Below, piece after piece: positions 9,184 to 18,479 of a stretch of 47,823 bases of DNA. The notes under the pieces are model-generated. The model did no database searches, was not told the DNA's origin, and was given only the letters and a program-made list of their open reading frames with translations. Every line of letters begins with the position of its first letter. The stretch's first letter is position 1. The position numbers and the translations under genes are program-made. Origin of the DNA: Chlorobiota bacterium (GTDB lineage: Bacteria > Bacteroidota > Ignavibacteria > Tepidaquicellales > OLB5); contig JAKEEM010000024.1 of the NCBI GenBank assembly GCA_022616535.1, positions 1 through 47,823 on the forward strand, in the 5' to 3' direction.

Positions 9184-10467
9184 TTATTTTTTAAAATCTA
9201 TGCCGCAGTACAGAATGCTTAAAAATCCGCCCTCAAGCCGCTGCCAGGAGCAGGCAACAAAATCATTAAAAGAATTTACACCAATATAATCACCAAAAAA
9301 GATATTTTTAATGGGTTTAAACGGTTCCTCTGAGATTTTAATGTTAGTAAAAGTTTCGCCTCCATTGGTTGAGCGTGCAAGGTAAACATCGGTATGGAAG
9401 TCATCATAATTTCTTCTATCATAAAATATAATGTTTATCACACCGGTGAGCGGGTCAACATGCATCCAGTTCATAAACTGCTGGCGCTTGTTTCCAAAGG
9501 GGTCATCGTTTATTCTTTTGGGTGCGCTCCAAGTATTACCTTTATCGGTGGACTTCACAAGGAAAATATCGATGTCATCATCGTCGTTTCTTGCGTCAGA
9601 GAAGTTTATATATATTGTTCCGTTATACGGACTTGAGCTTATATCACAGCAGGTAACGGGCATGCCGTTGCACCTAAAAATGTCTTCTATTTCATATTCC
9701 CACCCGCCGATTTGTGGCGAGACGGGTATATCGTTTTCAAGCCAGCTGAGCCCGCCGTCAAGCGAGAGGTCGAATACAATTCCCGCGGGACCCGACCACG
9801 AGACGTAAATCTCGCCGTTCGGACCGACGCAGGGAACAGCGCCCTCGGTTGTGTTGGCTGAATCGATGCAATCACCCGATACTTCGTTAATCAACTTTGC
9901 TTCGCTCCACGTTGTGCCGGCATCGCTTGAGAAAGAAAACATTATATTTGATTTATCGTCAGGGTCACGGCTGCCGTATTTATCGAACTGTGTCCAAGTA
10001 ACGTAAATGTTATTTTTCCATTTGCTGTTAGTCCAGTCTGCAATTGCCCATTCCTTATCCTGTTTTTTCGGGGGATTAAGCCCCGTATATGTGCCGGGAT
10101 TTTCCCAGCTCATGCCGCCGTCGGTTGATTTCTGGCAGACGATTCTGTCAATCCACTGCTCTTTTGATGGTCTTGATAAGTGAAAAAAATATACGCTTCC
10201 GTTTAAATCGAAAATAACGACCGGGTCGCCCCATACACCAAATGAATCCGAGACAATTGTTTTGTTTATCCACGTCTGTCCCTCGTCAAAGGAGTAGTAA
10301 TAGTTGTTTAGGTTTGCCGCAGCGACAATGTTGTTCGGATGTTTTGGATTGATTACTATTGTGACTTCGTTGGGCCTGTTTTCAATAGTGTTAATCTTAA
10401 TATTTTTATACTGCGCAAATATGAGAGCCGGAAACAGCAAAATGAAGGCGGCGAGTAATTTAAGCAT
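9184..10467 (-). CDS. Exported six-Asp-box beta-propeller protein (BNR/sialidase-like), no T9SS domain
   Basis: A secreted protein of 427 residues with signal peptide MLKLLAAFILLFPALIFAQ. It carries six Asp-box (BNR) motifs of the S.D.G.TW type (SFDEGQTW, STDGGMSW, SSDAGTTW, SLDGGLSW, STDKGNTW, STNGGETF), which suggests one six-bladed propeller. It shares with its paralogs the blocks GVWGDP.V, DRIVCQKSTDGG, EGAVPCVGPNGE and YDRRNY.D..TDVYLARSTNGG. I do not see enough sialidase active-site residues to claim sialidase activity. Unlike the next paralog it ends without a sorting domain, so it may stay periplasmic or leave by another route. Paralog spacing is six bases, and dnaX starts right after its stop. 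Confidence 0.85.
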   Translation of the reverse strand: MLKLLAAFILLFPALIFAQYKNIKINTIENRPNEVTIVINPKHPNNIVAAANLNNYYYSFDEGQTWINKTIVSDSFGVWGDPVVIFDLNGSVYFFHLSRPSKEQWIDRIVCQKSTDGGMSWENPGTYTGLNPPKKQDKEWAIADWTNSKWKNNIYVTWTQFDKYGSRDPDDKSNIMFSFSSDAGTTWSEAKLINEVSGDCIDSANTTEGAVPCVGPNGEIYVSWSGPAGIVFDLSLDGGLSWLENDIPVSPQIGGWEYEIEDIFRCNGMPVTCCDISSSPYNGTIYINFSDARNDDDDIDIFLVKSTDKGNTWSAPKRINDDPFGNKRQQFMNWMHVDPLTGVINIIFYDRRNYDDFHTDVYLARSTNGGETFTNIKISEEPFKPIKNIFFGDYIGVNSFNDFVACSWQRLEGGFLSILYCGIDFKK

Positions 10468-10473
10468 TCAGTA

Positions 10474-12060
10474 TTATTTAATTAATATCATTTTTTTTGT
10501 CCCGCTGAATTCACCGGCTTCAAGGGTATAAAAATATACTCCGCTCGGTAAATCAGTTGCATCCCACTGGTAATTATAACTGCCGGGATTCAATTGTTCG
10601 TTTACCAAAACAGCAGCCACTCTGCCAAGAGCATCGAAGACAGTTAATTTTACAAACGTATGGTTTGGAAGTTGGAACTTGACATTTGTTGTTGGATTAA
10701 ACGGGTTTGGATAGTTCTGCTCCAAACTGTAACTGCTTGGGATTTCGTTTGAAACCGGATTAATGCCAATCGGGAAATCAATTAGTGCAGTCCACACGCT
10801 TAAGCTTCCGCTCTGCAGTCTGGTCCAAATCGGTCTGACTCTCCCGTTATGAGCGGTTATTCCGTTGTAATCGCCGAAAAATACGCTTGATGTCGGAGTA
10901 AACGGGGTTGTGCTGATTCTCTCGTTAAGCCAGGTATTGCCTCCGTCAGTTGAACGGGCGAGAAAAACATCAGTCTGGTTATCGGTGTAATTCCTCCTGT
11001 CATAGAAAACGCAGTATAAAAATCCCGTTGCCTTATCGATTGTCATCCATGTAAAAAACTGTTCTTTGCCGGGAGCGTCGTTGTTGACTCTAATTGGAGC
11101 GCTCCAGTTCAATCCGCCGTTTGTGGATTTGCATACTTTAACGTCATGGTCGCCCGCACCTGCTTCATCAGTCCAGTTTATATAAATCGTCCCTCTGTAT
11201 GGACCATTGCTTATGTCGCAAAGCGTTATCGGCAGTCCGTTGCAGCGCTGAATCCCCGATATATTGTAATCCCATCCTCCGGGCTGGGGTGCCGCTATGA
11301 CATCGTTTGCAAGCCAAGTGTTTCCTCCGTCGGTTGATTTATCGAAGAAAATCCTGAAGTCATTAACACCCAAAGGACCCGACCATGCAACATAAACTTC
11401 GCCGTTTGGTCCGACTGCCGGGACGGCGCCTTCGGTTGTGTAATCTTCGTCAACACAGTTTCCGCCTCGCTGGCTTAATCTTACAGGCGCGAGCCAAGTT
11501 GCACCCCCATCGGTTGAGCGTGAAAATAAAATCCGCGAGCTGTCGGCGCCGCTTGAGCTTCCGTAAACATCAAACTCCGTCCACGTTACATAAATCCAGT
11601 TTCCTCTGGGTCCGCCTGTCCAGTCAACTATGCCCCATTCCTTATCCTGGTCTTTCGGTGGATTTAAACCCATATACGTACCGGGATTATTCCAGTTCAC
11701 TCCGGCATTGGTAGATTTCTGGCATACAATTCTGTCAATCCAGCTTCCTCCCGAAGGCGGGTTTGAAAGGTGGAAATAATAGAAATGCTGGTTTGTGTCA
11801 ACAATAACGCATGGGTCGCCCCATACTCCGTAGGATGAAGACGTGAGACTGCCTCTTGTCCAATTACTCCCGCCGTTTGTTGAATAATAGTAGCTGTTTA
11901 TGTTTGCGCCGCCTACAAGCTGGTTAATGTTTTTGGGATTGATGCAGATGGAAACTTCGTTTGGTCCGTTCTGGTTGCTGATTTGGATGTTGGTGTAAGG
12001 CGATTGTGCCATAGTTATACCACTTAAAAGAGCTATAACTAAAGTAAATAAAGTTTTCAT
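10474..12060 (-). CDS. T9SS-sorted six-Asp-box beta-propeller protein
   Basis: A 528-residue surface or secreted protein: signal peptide (MKTLFTLVIALLSGITMAQ), six Asp boxes (for example STNGGSNW, STDGGATW, STDGGNTW) forming a probable six-bladed propeller over residues about 20-440, and a C-terminal T9SS type A sorting domain beginning SLEQNYPNPFNPTTNVKF and ending SGTKKMILIK. The sorting domain directs export across the outer membrane and is normally removed. It is the closest paralog of the following gene (9184-10467) and probably shares its transcript. Ligand or substrate unknown; the sialidase label would be an over-call. Confidence 0.88.
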   Translation of the reverse strand: MKTLFTLVIALLSGITMAQSPYTNIQISNQNGPNEVSICINPKNINQLVGGANINSYYYSTNGGSNWTRGSLTSSSYGVWGDPCVIVDTNQHFYYFHLSNPPSGGSWIDRIVCQKSTNAGVNWNNPGTYMGLNPPKDQDKEWGIVDWTGGPRGNWIYVTWTEFDVYGSSSGADSSRILFSRSTDGGATWLAPVRLSQRGGNCVDEDYTTEGAVPAVGPNGEVYVAWSGPLGVNDFRIFFDKSTDGGNTWLANDVIAAPQPGGWDYNISGIQRCNGLPITLCDISNGPYRGTIYINWTDEAGAGDHDVKVCKSTNGGLNWSAPIRVNNDAPGKEQFFTWMTIDKATGFLYCVFYDRRNYTDNQTDVFLARSTDGGNTWLNERISTTPFTPTSSVFFGDYNGITAHNGRVRPIWTRLQSGSLSVWTALIDFPIGINPVSNEIPSSYSLEQNYPNPFNPTTNVKFQLPNHTFVKLTVFDALGRVAAVLVNEQLNPGSYNYQWDATDLPSGVYFYTLEAGEFSGTKKMILIK

Positions 12061-12077
12061 ATCAGTATTTTTGTTTA

Positions 12078-12320
12078 CCTGCCTTCAGCAGACAGGCATA
12101 CGAAAATCCTCAAATTTGTTGTTAGTTTCAAGATAAAAGGGGGTGGGGGTTATAAATAAGCAGTGTCTGCTTGCCGGGCAGACAACTTTGTATCTGTAGG
12201 GGCGTTCAACTGAACGCCCTGCTTGCTCTGTGCCAATGTCTCAGCAGAGTCTCCTGCACAGGGACTCTGCGTAAAAGTAAATCGCCAGAATCCTCTTAAA
12301 GAGAGACTCTGCCGGAACGG
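12078..12320. repeat. Cluster of short palindromes between the propeller gene and the SIR2 module
   Basis: The 280-base gap holds at least four hairpins: CCTGC...CAGG near 12078-12097; GTCTGC-7-GCAGAC (12165-12183); GGGCGTTCA-AC-TGAACGCCC (12200-12219), a perfect nine-pair stem; and GCAGAGTC with inner CCTG-CA-CAGG and GACTCTGC (12244-12270). A further AGAGACTCTGCC fragment occurs near 12300. No gene is apparent in the gap. Such stacked palindromes look like nests of REP-type elements and can also end transcription of the minus-strand module. Confidence 0.7.
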
Positions 12321-12340
12321 CGAAGCAAATTTTGGGATAA

Positions 12341-15300
12341 TTAATTCTCTCTTAAAAAATAGTAATTATTTCTCAAATATTTATCGTAAATTCTTTGCCC
12401 TAAAATTTTTATTTCATCTTCAGGATAACTCTTTAAATAGGTTACAATAGATTTAATATTTTCTTTTTTATAATCTGGAAGATAGTTATTCATCATTTCC
12501 AAATAAATTTCACCGACAGACTTGGCTGAAAATTTCTTTTTACCCTTATCCTTTAATTTATCTAAATATTCTATGAAAAAAGTAGAATTAAAATACTCTC
12601 CTACATAAGTGGCAACTTGCATTAACCACTTTTTATTTTCACTATTGATTTCAAACAAAAAAACCACTAGTTTGCCGAGGCTAGCTATTGCTTTTCTATC
12701 AATTTCATCTATTGTACTTTTTTTCTCAAAGTAATTATAAATCCATTTCCAAAATTCAATAATTCTTTTACGCTGTTCTAAAGCTTGAGTTAATATTTTC
12801 TCGTTTTCATCATAACTTTCAAAAACTATTGTGTGTCGAAAACCCCAAAATGTGTTAATAATTTTACTGAAAACTTCCGAATCATTTTTATTTAACATTT
12901 TTCCAAATAACGATTCTTTATCTAAATTATCTACACCCGCCAGATAACCTATAGTTAAATGCTCGATTAACTTATCTTGAGAGTGTTCATTTTTAAATTT
13001 AAAATTCAAGGCAAGCTCATAGTTCTTTCTTTGAAGCTTATATATGTCAATATAAACTTTTCCACTCCAAAAATAACCATCCATAAATGCATTCCATAAT
13101 ATTGTTTCGTCCTTATATAATTTCTCAATTTTACCCAGTATTCGCATTAACCAATTTTTATTAATATAGACGAAAATGGAAATATAGCAACCAATCAATG
13201 AATGAATTTCCATAATCCTTTCTTTAAGCAGACTTTCATAAATTTTTAATACATTAACGGGGAGTTTTACTCGCGCATTTCTCATGGTATCTGTTAAGCT
13301 AATTCTACGGGAAACATATATAAAAGCTTCTACAAGTTTACCGATTGTTGTATTAATTGAAATTGTTAAATAATCCTCATTCTCAAATTTTTGATAATCA
13401 TTTTTCAATAAACTAAAATAATCTAAAGCTTTAGAAAGTATTCCTGTTGCAATTTGTAAATTATGATCTTCAATTTTACATTCTACTTCATCCCTAGCAC
13501 CTTCACAAATTAAACTCGCAATATAGTTCAAGTTCCATTTATGGGTAATCTGAAACGGTGAATATTCTTTTTTTAACTCGCTATGCCAATTTACGGAGTT
13601 TAAATACTCTGAGAAAAATGTAAATAATTTAGACCAATCTATTATTTTCTTGTCTTTAATCGCTTCTCTTAGAGATTCGAATATTATGTTTATAAAGTTA
13701 ATAGGTGTACTTAAAAAGGGGTCTAAATTCTCAACAAATTTTTGAGGTCTTATTTTAATAACTTCTTTTAATTGATTATAAAGACCTCCTAATTTATTTT
13801 CTGGGTCATTGTCTCTATTACTATTTAATGTTGTAATAAGTTCAACAATTTCTTGGTTTGTCTTTTTTAAAAGCTCTTCAATACTTAATGGTGATTTACC
13901 TGAAACTTCAAAAACATAGCCCGAATCTCCCATTCCGATCGCTGGACCAAGTTCCGGGTCTTTGCTGGTTATACTTTTTAACTCTTTATATTTTTTATTA
14001 AATACCTCTATATGTGTAAGTGCTTTATATAATTTTTGCTTCCATAATATTTTATACCCTGGTATTACTTCTTCTAAATCAAATAACAACGAACCTCTTT
14101 CTATATATTTTTTTAACTCATCAATTTCTATTTGTTTTAAATTTACAAGTCTACTCAAAAAATGATTTAATTCATCCCCATAGTAATGTGGTTCAAATAT
14201 AACTTGATTAACCTCAGGCTTTTTCAAGTTTTTAAAAAAAACGCTTATATAATCATTTTCACTCTCAGCCATTACATATAAAGCAACTTTTTTAAAAAAT
14301 AAAAATTGGTGACATAAATATTTTTCCAAAATACTTTTTGTAAGGTTAATATTCACTAAACTTTTAGAACTCGACTTTGCAAGTAATGTGCTTTTTAAAA
14401 CTTCACACAATAATTCAATTGGTTCCGAATAAGGCTTTCTTGAATCATCATATAACGATTCCAAAGTTTGACTACTGTAAAAACTTAAAAAAACATCTCG
14501 TGCGACACCATCAAGTTCTTTTTGATTATATCTAATCTCTTTTATACTCCTAAATTCTTTTTTCAAACTATTTGAAAATTCATTGAAGTTTTTTACATTA
14601 ACTGCAAATTCTTTTAATAATTTGTAATCTCTTTCAGTATCCGTAATACTATCATACCTAGTTTCCAGAGGAGAAATATTACTTAATAAATATACTTTAA
14701 AATTATATGCATAATTAATTTTGTCGGCTTTCACACCAATGCTAATCGTATCATTATTCATTTTAAGTTTCAGGATATCTTCTTCAACCTTTAATATAAC
14801 TAGTATTTTAGCTTCAAGTTCTTCAAAAAACTTTTGAGTATTTTTTTCAGCAAATATTTTAATAAAATTACCTTCTGAAAATAATTCATTAACCCAAAAG
14901 TAATCTGCCTTAAGCCGGTAATTCACTTTTCCAAAAAACTTTGAATATTCTTTGGGGTTTTCATATCTTGTAATTTTAAATAAAATATTGAAAATAGTTT
15001 CTGCCTTATTAATATCATCTTTGGTAGAGTTTTCATTAACAAATTTTGTAATTAATTTTTGTGTAATTTCTGAAGTAATCAAAAGAGTATCAAATTTTGT
15101 ATCTAACCATGTATCAATATTATTTATTAAATTCGTATCAATTTGTTCATTTGGTAAATTTATTAGAATTTTAATGAAAAACCACCAAGTTCTAAAATTT
15201 TGTAATTCACCAGGTTCATTCTTAGAATAATCAGTAACAGACTCAATAATTTTTATTATTTCATTTTGTATTTCAAAATCATCCACAAAAGAAGGATTTT

Positions 15301-15547
15301 TTGTAATATTTTCTATATACAGTAATACATTCCAAACAGGAAATTCGAAACTGCCTTTTTTTATTTCTATTGGTTTAGGGTGTCTGGTGGCACTAAAGTA
15401 ACCGATTTCTAATAATGGTTTAAACCATTTTAATTCATCATTTTTACTAAAAAAATAATCTTCATATTCTTTTCTGCTCAATATGTTTTCTAAGAAAACT
15501 TTATCCTTCTTGTTAAGATATTTTTCTAAAATTTCACTTTGGTTCAT
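12341..15547 (-). CDS. Large (1068 aa) helical protein of unknown family, partner of SIR2 protein
   Basis: I do not recognise this protein. It is 1068 residues, rich in Lys, Ile, Asn, Leu and Phe, with no signal peptide, no Walker A/B pair, no nuclease motif and no clear membrane segment. The pattern of amphipathic stretches with regular Leu/Ile spacing suggests an almost wholly alpha-helical repeat scaffold. Landmarks are the N-terminal KDKVFLENILSRKEYEDYFF, a mid-protein glycine patch PAIGMGDSGYVFEVSG (about 535) and a Lys-rich C-terminus. Its ATG overlaps the SIR2 gene stop in an ATGA, so the two are translated together. Base use is much more AT-rich than the flanking genes, indicating transfer. 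By analogy with defense-associated sirtuins (SIR2 domain plus long helical region in one chain), I infer a sensor or regulator of the SIR2 enzyme. Confidence 0.8.
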   Translation of the reverse strand: MNQSEILEKYLNKKDKVFLENILSRKEYEDYFFSKNDELKWFKPLLEIGYFSATRHPKPIEIKKGSFEFPVWNVLLYIENITKNPSFVDDFEIQNEIIKIIESVTDYSKNEPGELQNFRTWWFFIKILINLPNEQIDTNLINNIDTWLDTKFDTLLITSEITQKLITKFVNENSTKDDINKAETIFNILFKITRYENPKEYSKFFGKVNYRLKADYFWVNELFSEGNFIKIFAEKNTQKFFEELEAKILVILKVEEDILKLKMNNDTISIGVKADKINYAYNFKVYLLSNISPLETRYDSITDTERDYKLLKEFAVNVKNFNEFSNSLKKEFRSIKEIRYNQKELDGVARDVFLSFYSSQTLESLYDDSRKPYSEPIELLCEVLKSTLLAKSSSKSLVNINLTKSILEKYLCHQFLFFKKVALYVMAESENDYISVFFKNLKKPEVNQVIFEPHYYGDELNHFLSRLVNLKQIEIDELKKYIERGSLLFDLEEVIPGYKILWKQKLYKALTHIEVFNKKYKELKSITSKDPELGPAIGMGDSGYVFEVSGKSPLSIEELLKKTNQEIVELITTLNSNRDNDPENKLGGLYNQLKEVIKIRPQKFVENLDPFLSTPINFINIIFESLREAIKDKKIIDWSKLFTFFSEYLNSVNWHSELKKEYSPFQITHKWNLNYIASLICEGARDEVECKIEDHNLQIATGILSKALDYFSLLKNDYQKFENEDYLTISINTTIGKLVEAFIYVSRRISLTDTMRNARVKLPVNVLKIYESLLKERIMEIHSLIGCYISIFVYINKNWLMRILGKIEKLYKDETILWNAFMDGYFWSGKVYIDIYKLQRKNYELALNFKFKNEHSQDKLIEHLTIGYLAGVDNLDKESLFGKMLNKNDSEVFSKIINTFWGFRHTIVFESYDENEKILTQALEQRKRIIEFWKWIYNYFEKKSTIDEIDRKAIASLGKLVVFLFEINSENKKWLMQVATYVGEYFNSTFFIEYLDKLKDKGKKKFSAKSVGEIYLEMMNNYLPDYKKENIKSIVTYLKSYPEDEIKILGQRIYDKYLRNNYYFLREN

Positions 15548-16499
15548 TTCTTCGATCTCCTGTCTATTTCTTTAAGAACTTTGTCCTTAGGTATCCTTCT
15601 AGCATCAATTAACTTTTGTAATTGCTTAATCACATTGAATAATTCATCATAACTTTCATCATCTAAAAAATAAGGAATGGATTTAACGGAAAATACTTTA
15701 AAATATTCACTACGAATTAAAAATTCTGAATAATCCTTGGAAAAAATAGGAACCAATAGATAGTGATTCAAATTTGAACTAGTTTCAGAATTTAAAGAGG
15801 TTGCAAAAAGGTTTTTTAAAATTTCGTAATCTCTCAAACTATAACCTATGAACAGAACACAATATGAAAAAATTTCTCTTAAAAATTCATTAATTTTATT
15901 ATCATTATAAAATTTGAAATAACTATCTTGTGAAAATATTGTATTTTCAATTCGACTTTTTTTTCCATGTAAATAAAAGAAATTTGAATTCTTAATATCA
16001 ATTATGGGTTCTAGGGGTTGTACTTCATCTGTTAAGTCATACCTATGAATTCCTTTTAAACTAATTTTATCTGTAATTTCTTCAAACCTTCATCAATATT
16101 AGTTGTAACATACGCTCTGGCATTCAGATTAAATATTCTATCATGAATTTCAGAGAATTTATCTCGATTTTGTGGGGTAATAGAATCTATAATTGGATTA
16201 TAAAAATATTTCTGCAATAAACTCTTCTCATTTTTCACTTTGGAATAGCAAATAGTAATGCATTCTTTGGGGTCATTATAAGCAATTTTTTTTAAAATTT
16301 CTTTTTCCTGAAATGAATATATGTCTGTTGGAAACTTTTTGATAATATTGATCGCCAAACCATCCCAACTTTCACAACCCGCCAACATTGAAACTCCCGC
16401 CCCTAAAAAAATTATTAATCTATCATTTTTAATCGCTTCAAGTAATTTCTCGTCCTCTTTAAAGCTAAAATAGTTTTTTCTGAGTCCCCTTTTATCCAT
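15544..16499 (-). CDS. SIR2-domain protein (probable NAD-consuming effector), one-base frameshift
   Basis: A SIR2_2-type Rossmann protein that would be about 318 residues if intact. The first frame (16499 to 16056) gives FLGAGVSMLAG (NAD-binding glycine motif, about 31-41) and YVTTNID (about 130-136). The second frame continues with FEEITDKISLKGIHRYDL, then FFYLHGK, with the histidine expected in the active site, and LFIGYSLRDYEI, which is typical of SIR2_2 proteins. One extra A in the plus-strand AAA at 16084-16086 would restore the frame. In antiviral systems such domains degrade NAD+ to stop infected cells; that role is inferred here. It overlaps the 1068-residue gene by four bases. If the frameshift is real the effector is dead. 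Confidence 0.85.
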
Positions 16500-17132
16500 A
16501 TTAATATTAAAAATTATGTTTTATCATACAGCAGCATATTTTCGTGCTTTTTCTTCATGTCGTAACATTTGGATTCTTCGTTACACTCCAAATGACAAAT
16601 TAAGTACCAAATTTATATAATCTCAGCAATTTATGATATACAATTATTAATTAATAATTACTAATTAGTAATTGTTTGAGCTAACTGAAAACCAGATTTT
16701 ACTCTATATACCATATATGAGGTGAAAGTTAAACAAAGAGCTTGACAAATAAAATTTAATGTATTAAATTTACCACAGTATTATTAGTCCCCCTTTTAAG
16801 CTTGTCCCGCACAAGTGTAAACGGGATGCGGGAGGGGAATTAAAGAGGGATTTAAAAATATGTACACCCGTAAATTTCTAATCCCCCTCAAGGTCCCCCT
16901 TTGTAAGGGGGACTTTTAAACAAAATGACAAAATTTCACCATAAATATCACCCTGATTTGCAAAAAAAGCTCAATGCATTAAAATTTAACCAAAAATTTC
17001 ATCTAACTTTACATAATATGGGATTTGAAACACGCAAAATTTTTTTGGGTGAAAAATTTGATGAAAATGGCGGAATTTCGGCAATTCAGTTTTTAATCTG
17101 CGAAGGAGGTGGAAGCTAAAATCTGCGGGGGA
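16500..17132. other. AT-rich intergenic region with a MITE-like element
   Basis: No convincing gene is present in these 633 bases. The part near the SIR2 gene (16500-16785) is very AT-rich, includes ATTAATTAATAATTA-type simple sequence near 16648-16672 and should hold the promoter of the module. The centre is the inverted-repeat element listed separately. A 64-codon frame at 16925-17119 has no ribosome site or recognisable content, and I do not consider it a gene. Confidence 0.6.
16786..16914. mobile_element. MITE-like element with AGTCCCCCTT inverted ends
   Basis: A 129-base unit starts AGTCCCCCTTTT (16786-16797) and ends GTAAGGGGGACT (16903-16914), giving imperfect terminal inverted repeats of about 10-12 bases. 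It also contains internal complementary blocks (GGGATGCGGGAGGGG, AATCCCCCTCAAGG). There is no coding capacity. This is the form of a non-autonomous miniature element or a large hairpin repeat; the mobilising enzyme is not in the window, and I see no clear target-site duplication. Confidence 0.5.
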
Positions 17133-18449
17133 TTACTTTTGCTCGTTTATTATTGCAGTCCAGACGCTGAGCTCGTTTTCGTCGAGTCTTGTCCATATCG
17201 GGCGGATTACTCCATTATAGGCGGCAATTCCCGTATAATCGCCCATAAAAGTTATCTCCGAGGGACTGAAAGGTGATTTGCTTATTCTTTCGTTGGTGAA
17301 TGTATTTCCGCCGTCTGTCGAGCGGGCAAGGTAAACGTCGGTTCGGTTATCAACATAGTTACGTCTGTCATAAAATACAATGTAAATGTATCCTGTTGAC
17401 TGGTCAATTGTCATCCAGTTGAAGAACTGGTGCCTTTTTCCCGTATCATCATTAACTTTAACCGGTTTTGACCAGCTAACACCGGCGTCAACAGATTTAA
17501 TAATCCAGATATCGGTGTTATCTTGGCCGTTTCTCTGGTCAGCCCAGCTGATGTAAACGGTTCCGTCATAAGGACCGAAGCTGTAATCAGATGCCATTGA
17601 AGGAAAACCAAAGACCCTGTAAATGCCCGGCACCTGAAACTTAAAGCTTCCCGGCAGCTCGACGGCTTTAATATCATTATCAAGCCAGCTGACACCTCCG
17701 TTTGTAGATTTATCTATAAATATTCCTTTTGGACTTACCCATGCAACGTAGACTTCACCGTTTGCTCCGACACACGGAATAGCCCCGAGAACCGTATTTT
17801 CCGCGTTGTAGCACATACTGCCGGGAGTCTTGTTCAGCCGTATTCTTTTGCTCCAAGTTTGGCCTTCATCGGTGGAATAAGAAAATATGATGTTTGAACC
17901 GCTGTCGTTTGGCGGGTAAGTCGAAGCGGGCTCATCGAAAAACTCCGTATGCGGGCATTGTGTCCATGCAACGTATATGTTGCTGCGATAGTAACTGTAA
18001 GTTAAGTCCACTGCCGCCCATTCCTTATCCTGCAGGTGCGGCGCGTTGATTCCCATATACGTTCCCGGCTGGCTCCATGAAATTCCGCCGTCGGTCGATT
18101 TCTGGCAAACGATTCTATCAAGCCAGATTTTGCTGTCAATTGAATTTGCAAGATGAAAATAATAAAAATTGCCTTTTGTGTCAGGAACCACACACGGGTC
18201 GCCCCAGACACCAAGCGTTGAAGTCAGCTTTCTCACCGCCCACGTTAAGCCGCCGTCGAATGAGTAATAATACGCATCGATATTAGCTGCCGCTACTATA
18301 TTATTTACATCAAGAGGGTTAATTGCTATGGTGACTTCATTGGGCGCGTCCTCGGAGCTGATTCTAACATTTTGGTAAGGGGACTGGGCATGACTTATTG
18401 ACCCGGTTAAAATCAGTATAGATACTGCAAATAATTGTAAATATTTCAT
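17133..18449 (-). CDS. Exported six-Asp-box beta-propeller protein, no T9SS domain
   Basis: A 438-residue paralog of the two propeller genes at 9-12 kb. It has a signal peptide (MKYLQLFAVSILILTGSISHAQ) and six Asp boxes (SFDGGLTW, STDGGISW, STDEGQTW, STNGGVSW, SVDAGVSW, STDGGNTF). Family blocks include TLGVWGDPCVV, DRIVCQKSTDGG, GAIPCVGANGEVYVAWVSP and YDRRNYVDNRTDVYLARS. It stops at VWTAIINEQK, exactly where the paralog at 10474 continues into its sorting domain, so it lacks T9SS targeting. Whether this is loss or a division of roles is unclear. It begins 30 bases after sppA ends and may be co-transcribed. Confidence 0.85.
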   Translation of the reverse strand: MKYLQLFAVSILILTGSISHAQSPYQNVRISSEDAPNEVTIAINPLDVNNIVAAANIDAYYYSFDGGLTWAVRKLTSTLGVWGDPCVVPDTKGNFYYFHLANSIDSKIWLDRIVCQKSTDGGISWSQPGTYMGINAPHLQDKEWAAVDLTYSYYRSNIYVAWTQCPHTEFFDEPASTYPPNDSGSNIIFSYSTDEGQTWSKRIRLNKTPGSMCYNAENTVLGAIPCVGANGEVYVAWVSPKGIFIDKSTNGGVSWLDNDIKAVELPGSFKFQVPGIYRVFGFPSMASDYSFGPYDGTVYISWADQRNGQDNTDIWIIKSVDAGVSWSKPVKVNDDTGKRHQFFNWMTIDQSTGYIYIVFYDRRNYVDNRTDVYLARSTDGGNTFTNERISKSPFSPSEITFMGDYTGIAAYNGVIRPIWTRLDENELSVWTAIINEQK

Positions 18450-18479
18450 TTTGCTGGTTATCGCTATAATACAAAATTT

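Noticed and set aside
9184-12060. Calling the propeller proteins sialidases
   Set aside because: Asp boxes are shared by many propellers; the arginine triad and tyrosine/glutamate pair of sialidases could not be identified.
12223-12450. 75-codon plus-strand frame over the palindrome nest
   Set aside because: It covers hairpins and runs into the end of the antisense 1068-residue gene; no protein-like composition.
12341-15547. STAND/AAA+ ATPase or HerA partner for the SIR2 protein
   Set aside because: No Walker A (GxxxxGK[ST]) motif occurs in the 1068 residues; the glycine patch GPAIGMGDSG lacks the required lysine.
16925-17119. 64-codon frame in the spacer upstream of the SIR2 module
   Set aside because: No ribosome site, low-complexity content and placement right after a repeat element; most likely chance.
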